This document shows, one piece after another, positions 7,577 to 13,980 of a stretch of DNA of 18,500 bases. Position 1 is the first letter of the stretch. Each line of letters begins with the position of its first letter. Position numbers and translations under genes: made by a program. The notes beneath the pieces are model-generated. The model had not been told where the DNA came from. It saw nothing but the letters and a program-made list of their open reading frames with translations, and made no database searches. Source of the stretch: VRUE01 sp035698885 (GTDB lineage Bacteria > Actinomycetota > Thermoleophilia > Solirubrobacterales > 70-9); the NCBI GenBank assembly GCA_035698885.1, contig DASSBJ010000086.1, forward strand, positions 1-18,500, given 5' to 3'.

Positions 7577-8440
7577 TCAGCCCCGCAGGACGCGGCGGCG
7601 CCGTAGCACTCTCTCGCAGAGGTCGAGCAGGTCTCTTACTGAGCTTAGGTTGGTTGAGCTGAGGTCGCTGTGCAGGGCCTCGTTGGCGGCGTCGCCCGCC
7701 TCGCTGCGGCGCGTTTGCAGTTGGGCCATGTCCTCTTTATGGCCCGGGTCGGACAGGGCGCCGTCGAGCTCTACCAGCAGCGCCTCGAGGCCTACGCGGA
7801 GCTGCAGGGCCGCCTCGCGGTTGCGGCCGGCGTCGAGGTCGGCGCGGGCGCGCAAGAGCAGCGTCTCGCAGGCGTCGAGGCTCTCCCGGCCGCCGAGCAC
7901 AGCCGCGACCCGCTCCTGCGGGCGCAGCTCTTCCTCGCGCCGGCGGCGCTGCGAGCGCCCGCCGCGCACGTCGACCTCTCGCGCGCTGGAGAAGCGCCCG
8001 GACGCCACCTCCTTGCCGCTGCCATGTCCGATTCGCATGGTCGCCGCATGCTCGCTGCGCAGCTCACGGCCCGGCGTGCCGCTTGCCACGGCGTTCGCGT
8101 GCAGCGCCCGGTTGAGCAGGGCCAGCGCCTCGGCGATCGCTGCGTCGGTCGTCTCCTCCTCCGCCAGGGTCTCGCTCAGCCAGCGCTCCGCCGCCTCGCT
8201 TGAGTCGAAGGGCTCGTGAGCTCGTACGGCGGTTGCCCGGGCCAGTGGAAGCGGTGCCGGCTCGGCCCCAAGGTCGGCCTCCCGCGGCTTGCGCCGCCGA
8301 CGCCGCGGAGGGGGCGGAGCGCCCACCGTTTCGACCACCAGCACCCGCTCGCCCGCCTCGTCGCGAGCGAGGTAGCGGCCGTCCGGAAGCCCGAGCTCGC
8401 CGGGGAGCTCGAACTGGACGAATCCGAAGAAACGGCTCAG
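7577..8440 (-). CDS. Uncharacterised protein downstream of the cell-wall lytic enzyme; probable CTG start
   Basis: I do not recognise this family. The frame encodes about 287 residues. A short N-terminal module (1-42) contains FFGFVQFELPG, DGRYLARDE and RVLVVETVGAP, reminiscent of a small beta domain. Next come a basic proline/arginine linker (43-55), a second small segment with RATAVRAHEPFDSSEAAERWL (68-88), a low-complexity middle, and a charged helical C-terminal half (about 165-287) rich in Arg, Glu and Leu. No signal peptide or membrane segment is visible. The protein-like N-terminal module begins right after CTG at 8440-8438, overlapping the TGA of the upstream gene as CTGA. No in-frame ATG or GTG lies nearby upstream; the next alternative is GTG at 8344, inside the module. 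It is probably co-transcribed with the upstream lytic enzyme gene, which hints at a cell-envelope role, but this is only context. Confidence 0.7.
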   Translation of the reverse strand: MSRFFGFVQFELPGELGLPDGRYLARDEAGERVLVVETVGAPPPPRRRRRKPREADLGAEPAPLPLARATAVRAHEPFDSSEAAERWLSETLAEEETTDAAIAEALALLNRALHANAVASGTPGRELRSEHAATMRIGHGSGKEVASGRFSSAREVDVRGGRSQRRRREEELRPQERVAAVLGGRESLDACETLLLRARADLDAGRNREAALQLRVGLEALLVELDGALSDPGHKEDMAQLQTRRSEAGDAANEALHSDLSSTNLSSVRDLLDLCERVLRRRRVLRG

Positions 8441-10725
8441 TTGCCCCTGTGCCGGTCGGGCAGCGCGAACCGCGACGGGGCCGTGCGCACCTTGGGGTTC
8501 TCGATCCCCTCGAGCCGCTTGGTCAGCCGCAGCCACTGCTTCGGCCCCAGCAGGGCGTTGAACTCTTCGCCGAAGGCGCCGCCGAGCGGCCGGTAGCCGA
8601 TGTGCACGTGGTCGTAGTGGTCGGGCAGGGCGAAGCTGGCTTCGCCAGGCAGGTCCTCGAGCGAGATCACCTGATGCGGATGCATCGTCCCCTGCAGCTG
8701 CAGGACCGTGCGGATCAGCTCGTCGGTCAGCGTGCCGGGCCCCTGGTGGCCGGTGACGGGCACGCCGTTGATCGTCGGAATGTCGACCGCGTCGCCGGTC
8801 GAATGCTCGGAGACGTTCCCTGACGTGGTCAGGTAGCTGTGTCCGCACTCCAGCGCGCTGACCGAGAGCTCGAAGCCTTTCGAGACGAGGTACTCGAGCG
8901 CCGCCAGCACGCGCCGGTCGATCCTGCCGCTGGCGATGTCGGTGCGGCCGCAGCCGTAGATGTCGAGGTGCTTGTCGGCGAGCACCCGGCGCTCCAAAGC
9001 CTCCTTGGAGAGCAGCAGGACGCCGGCGCCGCCGAGCTCGCCGGCCAGCGGGTTCTTGCCCTTGGCTCGGTAGATCGCCGTCGCCTCGAGCAGCTTCCAG
9101 CCGTCGAGGATCGGCTTCGGGTCGATCTTCGGCGCCCCCTTGCCGGCGGGCCGGATCGCGAAGTTGACGTGCGGGTCGACGCCGGCTTCGGATCCGCCGA
9201 TCGTCCCCAGCTCGGTTCCCGCTATAACCCTCGACCCGACCCTTAAGGTTCCGTCGGCGCCCTTCGCGGCGGCGCTGTCGACCGCGGCGTCCGCCGGCCG
9301 CTCGTCCCTGGTGCGCCCCGGCAGCGCGTAGAGCCGCGGGCGGATGTTCTGGCTGTCGACTGGGACGCGCTTCTCCTTGCCGGTGGGGGTGATCACGCGG
9401 CGGTGCTTGCGCACGATCGCGCCGAGCTTGGCGTAGATGTAGCGGTTGCCGTAGGCGTCGCGCAGGACCACGTAGCGGCCGAGCCGCTTCGAGTCGCCCA
9501 GCTTGACGATCGTGCCGTCGTTGACGGCGACGACCGGAGCGCCCCGGTGGGCGTAGATGTTGATCCCGCGCCGGGTCGGCGAGGAGGAGATCACCTCGGC
9601 GGCGTTGCCGTATTCGTCGCGCTGTTGCGGCGTCGCCCTGCTCAGCGCCGCCCGGGCGGAGATTTCGTCCGCGTAGCGGGCGTCGGCGGCGACCGGGAAG
9701 TGCGCCCCCTCGGTCAGCCCGGTGAGCGAGCCGACCAGGTCGGTCGGCAGCTTGCCGTAAGCGCGCGCGTACAGCAGCACCTCCTGCACGTACCAGTCGG
9801 CGTGGTTGTAGGCGAAGATCGCGTGGTAGAGGTCCTTGCCGCCGCCCGCCGCGTGGAGATAGTGAGCCGCGGCGCAGATCGCGTCGACCGGGTTGTAGGG
9901 GTCCTTGCGGCCGTCGCCGTTGGCGTCGACGCCGTAGGTCTCCCAGCTCGAGGGCAGGAACTGCATCCAGCCGACCGCGCCGGCGCTGGATACGTTGAGG
10001 TTGGTGCCGAAGGCGGTCTCGATCTTGTTGATCGAGGCGAGAACCTCCCAGGGGATCCCGTACTGGGTTCCGCAGGCCTGGTAGATCGGCAGCAGGAAGG
10101 GGGGGATCTCGAACGAGTCGATGACGAAGTTGGGGACGCCGATCGGCGCCGGGCCGAAGGTCGCGATCGTCGCGTCGGGGTTGGCGCCGGTCGGGGCGCC
10201 GCCCCGGCCGAACTGCGAGCCGCCGTCGCCGCCTTCGCTCGGGGGCTGCACGCCCGCGGTCGCGGCGGGCGCTTCGACGCCGCCGCCTGCGCCGCCTCCG
10301 AGGCTCTCGTTGTGCTTGACGCTCCTGCTCGGTTCGCTTGCCGCTTCGGAGGCGTCGAGCCCGGCGCCGCTCTGCAGCTTCGCGCCGGCTTCGTTCTGAG
10401 GCTGTTCGGCTTCCCCGCCTTCGGGCGCCGGGACGGGCTTGCTCTCGCCGCTTGCCGGTTCTTCGGCTTCCTCGCTCGGGTCGCCGGCCGATTCGCAGTC
10501 GGGGTCTTCGAGGTCGGCGAGCCCGTCTTCGTCGTCGTCGACGCCGTTCGAGCAGGCCGGCTCTTCGGCCGGCGGCGCGGCCAGCGAGGGGGTGGTGGAG
10601 AGGCCCTGGGTCGCCTGCCCTTCGCCGAGGCCGGCCGACGGATCGGCGCCCGCCATGCCGACACCGAGCGCGGTGACAACCGCGAACCCGGCCAGCGCGA
10701 TGATCAGTGCGAGCTTCTGTCTCAT
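8437..10725 (-). CDS. Secreted peptidoglycan hydrolase: lytic transglycosylase, degenerate LytM, M15-like peptidase
   Basis: A 762-residue exported protein. Residues 1-27 form a signal peptide (basic start, hydrophobic core, AGADP cleavage area). A disordered acidic region (28-195) includes a Cys-bounded aspartate-rich motif from Cys58 (CSNGVDDDEDG) to Cys77, like thrombospondin-3-type calcium-binding loops. Residues about 205-325 form a lytic transglycosylase domain: catalytic Glu236 in NKIETAFG, GAVGWMQFLPSSW at 249-261 and DGRKDPYNPVDAI at 271-283. Residues about 385-525 resemble LytM/M23, but the zinc ligands are replaced: RRGINIYA where HxGxDI is expected, YAKL for YAHL, and DPHVNF for HxH. 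Residues about 565-712 look like an M15-type peptidase, with His641 and Asp648 in SEHSTGDAVD and His706/His708 in DHVHIG. It probably cleaves glycan strands and stem peptides outside the membrane. The start ATG at 10725 is fixed by the signal peptide; no strong ribosome site is visible. Confidence 0.88.
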   Translation of the reverse strand: MRQKLALIIALAGFAVVTALGVGMAGADPSAGLGEGQATQGLSTTPSLAAPPAEEPACSNGVDDDEDGLADLEDPDCESAGDPSEEAEEPASGESKPVPAPEGGEAEQPQNEAGAKLQSGAGLDASEAASEPSRSVKHNESLGGGAGGGVEAPAATAGVQPPSEGGDGGSQFGRGGAPTGANPDATIATFGPAPIGVPNFVIDSFEIPPFLLPIYQACGTQYGIPWEVLASINKIETAFGTNLNVSSAGAVGWMQFLPSSWETYGVDANGDGRKDPYNPVDAICAAAHYLHAAGGGKDLYHAIFAYNHADWYVQEVLLYARAYGKLPTDLVGSLTGLTEGAHFPVAADARYADEISARAALSRATPQQRDEYGNAAEVISSSPTRRGINIYAHRGAPVVAVNDGTIVKLGDSKRLGRYVVLRDAYGNRYIYAKLGAIVRKHRRVITPTGKEKRVPVDSQNIRPRLYALPGRTRDERPADAAVDSAAAKGADGTLRVGSRVIAGTELGTIGGSEAGVDPHVNFAIRPAGKGAPKIDPKPILDGWKLLEATAIYRAKGKNPLAGELGGAGVLLLSKEALERRVLADKHLDIYGCGRTDIASGRIDRRVLAALEYLVSKGFELSVSALECGHSYLTTSGNVSEHSTGDAVDIPTINGVPVTGHQGPGTLTDELIRTVLQLQGTMHPHQVISLEDLPGEASFALPDHYDHVHIGYRPLGGAFGEEFNALLGPKQWLRLTKRLEGIENPKVRTAPSRFALPDRHRGN

Positions 10726-10817
10726 GCGTTCGCGTTTCCGCTCCCTGCCTGCACGAGCAGATCCCTACCCGTGTCGATCCTCTCCCCAAGCATCCAGCCT
10801 GCCCAAAGTACTGAGTT

Positions 10818-10846
10818 GTGCGGAGGCGCGCAACGCGCCGCCGCAC
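10818..10846. repeat. GC-rich hairpin upstream of the lytic enzyme gene
   Basis: The arms GTGCGG-A-GGCGCG and CGCGCC-G-CCGCAC flank a CAA loop, giving 12 paired bases with one internal mismatch. It lies in the 251-base divergent region, about 95-120 bases before the lytic enzyme start, and is not followed by a T run on either strand, so it does not look like a terminator. It may be a leader hairpin or a protein site. A weak TTGCGC-N17-TACTTT promoter match on the minus strand overlaps it. I see nothing else that I can name in this intergenic stretch. Confidence 0.45.
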
Positions 10847-10976
10847 CCCCCAACATGCCCTTAATCAACGAATGACCCATGCCTGTCGACTCGCAGCTTT
10901 TCAGCCGCGCCGGATGGGCCGGTGAAGAACTCGTTACGGGCGGCCGGAGGCCCGGCGGCAGAGCCAAGGCTCTAAG

Positions 10977-11342
10977 GTGTCGCGGGTGAGCTTCGAAAGC
11001 GGATTCGAGGACGATCAGGACGGCCTGCGGCGGCGCAGCGAGGCGGCGATCGGCGAGCTGGCCCAGGCGCTGCTCGACAGCCACGTGCTCGAGAACGCCG
11101 TCGCCGCCGCGTTCGGCGCCCGCGAGAAGGCCGTGGAGGCCCAGCACGCGGCGCTGGCGGCGCTCAACCTGCCCACGGCCGGCGACGTCGAGCGGCTCGA
11201 GCGACGCCTGCGCTCGATCTCGCAGCGGCTCGACGAGTTCGAGGACGAGCTCGACCGGGTCTCGCGCGAGGTCGGCGGCCTGCGGCGCGAGGTCGCCGCG
11301 GAACGGCGGCAGAGCACCGCCGACTCGGCTCCCGAGGGCTAA
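10977..11342 (+). CDS. Small coiled-coil protein, phasin-like (PhaF/PhaI type)
   Basis: A 121-residue, highly charged helical protein without signal peptide or membrane segment. Residues 20-60 form an amphipathic helix rich in Ala and Leu. A short break, LNLPTAGD (63-70), is followed by a second heptad-patterned helix, VERLERRLRSISQRLDEFED (71-90), running to about 110, then a polar tail. The pattern 'helix, hydrophobic-P-T/S-x-x-D, helix with Leu/Arg heptads' matches polyhydroxyalkanoate-granule-associated (PhaF/PhaI, COG3937-like) proteins; I recognise the shape rather than a strict signature. Such proteins coat storage granules or act as small scaffolds. The start is GTG at 10977, or equally GTG at 10986 (118 residues); each has an AAGG upstream (10966-10969 and 10974-10977). 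It converges on the phosphorylase gene, with a shared hairpin right after its TAA. No PHA synthase is in the window. Confidence 0.7.
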   Translation: MSRVSFESGFEDDQDGLRRRSEAAIGELAQALLDSHVLENAVAAAFGAREKAVEAQHAALAALNLPTAGDVERLERRLRSISQRLDEFEDELDRVSREVGGLRREVAAERRQSTADSAPEG

Positions 11343-11344
11343 GC

Positions 11345-11367
11345 CTAACCCTCGACTTGAGGGTTAG
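11345..11367. terminator. Bidirectional terminator-like hairpin between convergent genes
   Basis: CTAACCCTC-GACTT-GAGGGTTAG is a perfect inverted repeat with 9-base arms and a 5-base loop. It starts two bases after the TAA of the phasin-like gene and contains the last codons and TAG of the convergent phosphorylase gene. It has no U tract on either strand, which is common for hairpin terminators in GC-rich actinobacteria. Its position strongly suggests it ends transcription from both sides. Confidence 0.65.
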
Positions 11368-12031
11368 ATAAGGCCTCTGCCGCGGCCCTTCCGGCCCGCG
11401 CCGCGACCTCTTCCAGCCGCTCTCCCCGCAACGGCTCTTCGCGCTCGGTTTCGGTCGCGATCAGCAGCGCGGCGGCGGCGATCCCGAGCCTGCGGGCGGT
11501 GGCCAGCGTGGCGAGGCTCTGCATGTCGGCGGCTCCCGCCCCCGCCGCGGCCCGCGGCTGGGTGGGCATCGTGTCGAGGCTGGCGACGGTCACGGCGCGT
11601 GCGTCCCCCGCCAGCGCCCTCGCCAGGCGACCGTGGAGCTCCGCGTCCGGCGCGACGGTCTCGCCGGCCGGGACGCCGAAGGAGGCGGCGCTGCCACCGA
11701 CCGCCAGCGCCGCCTCGACCGCCAGCAGCTCGCCGGCCCGCGCCGCGGCGCCGAAGGCGACGCAGGTGCCCACCCGTATGGCCCGTTCGACGCCGAGCTC
11801 CGCCAGGTCGGCCAGCACCAGCGCGGCGCTCGGGCCGCCCATCCCGGTGGCCTGGACCGTCAGCTCCTCGCCCTCGGGAGTTCGCCCGCCGTAGCCCCAG
11901 AGACCGCGCGCGTGGTTGCTCATCTTCGGCTGCGCCAGCAGCTCCTGGGCGAGCAGCAGCGCCCGGCCGGGGTCGCCGACGAGGATCGCGGCGGGCGCGA
12001 TCGGCGCGGTCGGTTTGAGGCGCACCGGCAC
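11345..12031 (-). CDS. Nucleoside phosphorylase (PNP/UDP family)
   Basis: About 228 residues of the trimer/hexamer-type nucleoside phosphorylase fold (DeoD/Udp family), which splits nucleosides with phosphate into base and (deoxy)ribose-1-phosphate for salvage. Numbering from the GTG at 12031: GDPGRA (19-24) is the phosphate loop, MSNHARGLWGYGG (37-49) the next conserved strand pair, GMGGPSA (63-69) the base of the active site, and RVGTC (86-90) carries the phosphate-binding Arg. The region equivalent to the ribose-binding Met-Glu of DeoD and Udp reads DMQS (169-172), so the glutamate is replaced by Gln171; substrate preference may differ and I leave the symbol blank. GTG 12031 (VPVRLKPTAPIAP) fits the usual N-terminus. 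The frame stays open to a GTG at 12124, but the added residues look like translated intergenic sequence and would crowd the amtB promoter region. A purine-salvage partner, hpt, lies 4 kb to the right. Confidence 0.82.
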   Translation of the reverse strand: MPVRLKPTAPIAPAAILVGDPGRALLLAQELLAQPKMSNHARGLWGYGGRTPEGEELTVQATGMGGPSAALVLADLAELGVERAIRVGTCVAFGAAARAGELLAVEAALAVGGSAASFGVPAGETVAPDAELHGRLARALAGDARAVTVASLDTMPTQPRAAAGAGAADMQSLATLATARRLGIAAAALLIATETEREEPLRGERLEEVAARAGRAAAEALSNPQVEG

Positions 12032-12195
12032 GGCGGCGCGCACGATAGCCGCCCGCGGCCCCCGGACCGCGCAATCCGATCGGGAGAAACCGCGCCGGCG
12101 AATTTGCTCCAGCCGTCCAAACACGGCTCGCCGCGGCGTCCATACCTTGGCTTCAGCTCGTTCAACCGCGATCGCCGGGCGTGCTCCGGCGGGCT

Positions 12196-12202
12196 AAGGA
12201 GG
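12196..12202 (+). promoter_or_regulatory. Ribosome binding site deciding the amtB start
   Basis: AAGGAGG, a near-perfect Shine-Dalgarno sequence, ends 11 bases before ATG 12214. It rules out the longer in-frame GTG start at 12181, which would place this site inside the coding sequence and add charged residues ahead of the first membrane helix. The 182-base region between the phosphorylase start and amtB must hold the amtB promoter. I see no GlnR-type box (GTnAC-N6-GaAAC) or convincing -35/-10 pair there. Confidence 0.75.
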
Positions 12203-12213
12203 CAGTTCCCCAG

Positions 12214-13590
12214 ATGCCACAGATAGTCAGTGAGCTCAACATGGCCTGGGTCGCCGTCGCGACCGTGCTGGTCTTCCTCATGCAGGCCGGGTTCATGTTC
12301 CTCGAGATCGGCTTCTCGAGGCAGAAGAACGCCGGCACCGGGGTCGCCAAGATCCTGATCAACCTGGCGCTCTGCACGATCGCCTGGTGGGCGATCGGCT
12401 ACGGCATCGCCGAAGGCGGCGGCAACGACTTCTTCGGCGACAGCGGCTTCTTCTTCCACTTCGACCAGACGGTCGCCGGGGAAGCGGTGAACGGAGAAAC
12501 CGCGATGCTGATGCTCTACGGGCTCGCCTTCTGCGCGGTCTCGCTGGCGATCGTCTGGGGAACCACGCTGGAGCGGATCAAGTTCGGCGCCTACGTGATC
12601 TACGCGATCGTCTTCGGCGCGGTGATCTACCCGCTGGTCGCCCACGCGGTCTGGGGCGGCGGCCTGCTCTCCGACATCGGCGGCAAGCCGGTGATGGACT
12701 TCGCGGGCTCCTCGGTCGTCCACCTGACCGGCGCCGTCGGCGCCCTCGCGGCGCTGCTGCTGCTCGGCCCGCGCAAGGGCAAGTACGACCCCGACGGCAA
12801 GCCGCGGGTGATCCCCGGCCACTCGATGCCCCTGGTCGGCCTCGGCGTGATCGTCCTCTGGATCGGCTGGTTCGGCTTCAACGGAGGCTCGACCTTCGAA
12901 ACCGCCGGAAACTTCTTCGGCGAGGTCATGCTCAACACGCAGCTGGCCGCGGCGGCGGGCGTCATCGGCGCCTCCCTGGCCGCCTACCTGAAGAGCCGCA
13001 CCCTGGACGTCGGCATGGCCGGCAACGGCGCGATCGCCGGCCTCGTCGGGATCACCGCTCCCTCGGGCTTCGTCGAGTTCTGGGCGGCGCCGATCATCGG
13101 CCTCGTCGCCGGGTTGCTGGTCGTCTACGCCGTGCTGGCGATCGACCGGCTGCTCGACGATCCGGTCGGCGCGCTCTCGGCGCACGGCCTGGCCGGGATC
13201 TGGGGAACGCTCTCGGTCGGCATCTTCGGCTCCGCGCGGCTGGTCAGCGAAGGGGCCGCCCCGGGGCTCTGGTACTCGGTGTTCGGCGATGTGCCGTTCA
13301 GCGCCAGCCTCGGTCAGCTAGCCGTCCAGGGCCTCGCCGTGCTCTTCACCTTCGTCGTCGTCTTCGCGATCTCGATCGCCACCTTCGCCCTGATCAAGGG
13401 CACGATCGGGCTGCGGGTCGACGACGAGGAGGAGGAAGCCGGCCTCGACATCAGCTCGCACGGCATGTACGGGTACCCGGAGCAGTTCATCCCGCAGCCG
13501 GAGTACTCGACCGGGCTGCCGACGACGCTGGGCTCGGCAGCCGGCGCCCCGGCGCCCGCAGCCGCTCCGATGACCGCGACCGAACAGTAG
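12214..13590 (+). CDS. amtB: Ammonium transporter AmtB
   Basis: A 458-residue polytopic membrane protein of the Amt/Mep/Rh family, which conducts ammonium/ammonia across the plasma membrane. It starts at once with a membrane helix (about 9-30), as expected for actinobacterial Amt proteins without a cleaved signal, and has 11 predicted helices. Pore residues are present: the twin histidines His170 (DFAGSSVVHLTGA) and His324 (SAHGLAGIWGT), Asp162 before the first histidine, a gate phenylalanine in LAFCAVS (around 106), and WIGWFGFNGGS (216-226). The cytoplasmic C-terminal region has RVDDEEEEAGLDISSHGMYGY (401-421), the conserved segment that meets PII, then a proline/alanine-rich tail of about 35 residues. 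The PII gene follows 15 bases downstream, the classic amtB-glnK pairing in which PII plugs the channel when nitrogen is plentiful. I see no truncation or missing key residue. Confidence 0.97.
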   Translation: MPQIVSELNMAWVAVATVLVFLMQAGFMFLEIGFSRQKNAGTGVAKILINLALCTIAWWAIGYGIAEGGGNDFFGDSGFFFHFDQTVAGEAVNGETAMLMLYGLAFCAVSLAIVWGTTLERIKFGAYVIYAIVFGAVIYPLVAHAVWGGGLLSDIGGKPVMDFAGSSVVHLTGAVGALAALLLLGPRKGKYDPDGKPRVIPGHSMPLVGLGVIVLWIGWFGFNGGSTFETAGNFFGEVMLNTQLAAAAGVIGASLAAYLKSRTLDVGMAGNGAIAGLVGITAPSGFVEFWAAPIIGLVAGLLVVYAVLAIDRLLDDPVGALSAHGLAGIWGTLSVGIFGSARLVSEGAAPGLWYSVFGDVPFSASLGQLAVQGLAVLFTFVVVFAISIATFALIKGTIGLRVDDEEEEAGLDISSHGMYGYPEQFIPQPEYSTGLPTTLGSAAGAPAPAAAPMTATEQ

Positions 13591-13605
13591 AAGGGGGTCC
13601 CAGGC

Positions 13606-13968
13606 ATGAAGAAGATAGAGGCGTTCATCCGCCATGAGGCTTTCGAGCCGATCAGGGCCGAGCTGCTCGACCGGGGCTTTCCGTCCCTGTCGATCGTCGA
13701 GGCCAAGGGCTCGGGCAGGCAGAAGGGGATCGTCGAGCGCTACCGCGGCTCGACCCTGACCGTCAACGTCCGGCCGAAGCTGAAGCTCGAGATCGTGGTC
13801 GAGGACAAAGACAAGCCACTGGTCGTCGAGACGATCCTCAAGCACGCCCGCACGGGCGAGGTCGGTGACGGCAAGGTGTTCGTCCTGCCGGTCGAGGAGG
13901 CGATCCGCATCCGCACCGGCGAGGGCGGCGAGGAGGTGCTTCAGGCGCACTCCGAGGAGGACCTTTAG
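13606..13968 (+). CDS. glnK: PII nitrogen signal protein (GlnK/GlnB) without Tyr51
   Basis: A 120-residue PII protein; the family forms trimers that bind ATP/ADP and 2-oxoglutarate and control AmtB, glutamine synthetase and other targets. It starts MKKIEAFIRHEAFEPIR, like GlnB. Nucleotide-site residues are intact: GRQKG at 37-41, Lys58, GDGKVFV at 87-93, and Arg101/Arg103 in RIRTGE. The T-loop reads ERYRGSTLTVNVRPK: Tyr46 is present but position 51, the tyrosine uridylylated by enteric GlnD and adenylylated in other actinobacteria, is Leu. Ser49, the position phosphorylated in cyanobacterial PII, is present. Position 51 modification is therefore impossible. A polar tail (about 104-120) follows. 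ATG 13606 has AAGGGGG at 13591-13597. It lies 15 bases after amtB and 12 bases before the cyclase gene, so all three are probably one transcript. The symbol follows the amtB linkage. Confidence 0.95.
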   Translation: MKKIEAFIRHEAFEPIRAELLDRGFPSLSIVEAKGSGRQKGIVERYRGSTLTVNVRPKLKLEIVVEDKDKPLVVETILKHARTGEVGDGKVFVLPVEEAIRIRTGEGGEEVLQAHSEEDL

Positions 13969-13980
13969 CCTCGTTGGCCG

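Noticed and set aside
8441..10846. Extension of the open frame at 7577 across the lytic enzyme gene (1089 codons)
   Set aside because: The part beyond 8440 is an arginine-rich shadow of the signal-peptide-bearing lytic enzyme in another frame.
10726..10976. c-di-AMP (ydaO-type) riboswitch before the lytic enzyme gene
   Set aside because: Considered because such riboswitches often precede cell-wall hydrolase genes in actinobacteria. I do not find the conserved GACAGCTAACC-like or GGGGTGAAT-like segments on the minus strand, so I do not call it.
12032..12213. GlnR box upstream of amtB
   Set aside because: A GAAAC is present near 12086, but no GTnAC lies six bases before it, so there is no acceptable match to the actinobacterial GlnR site.
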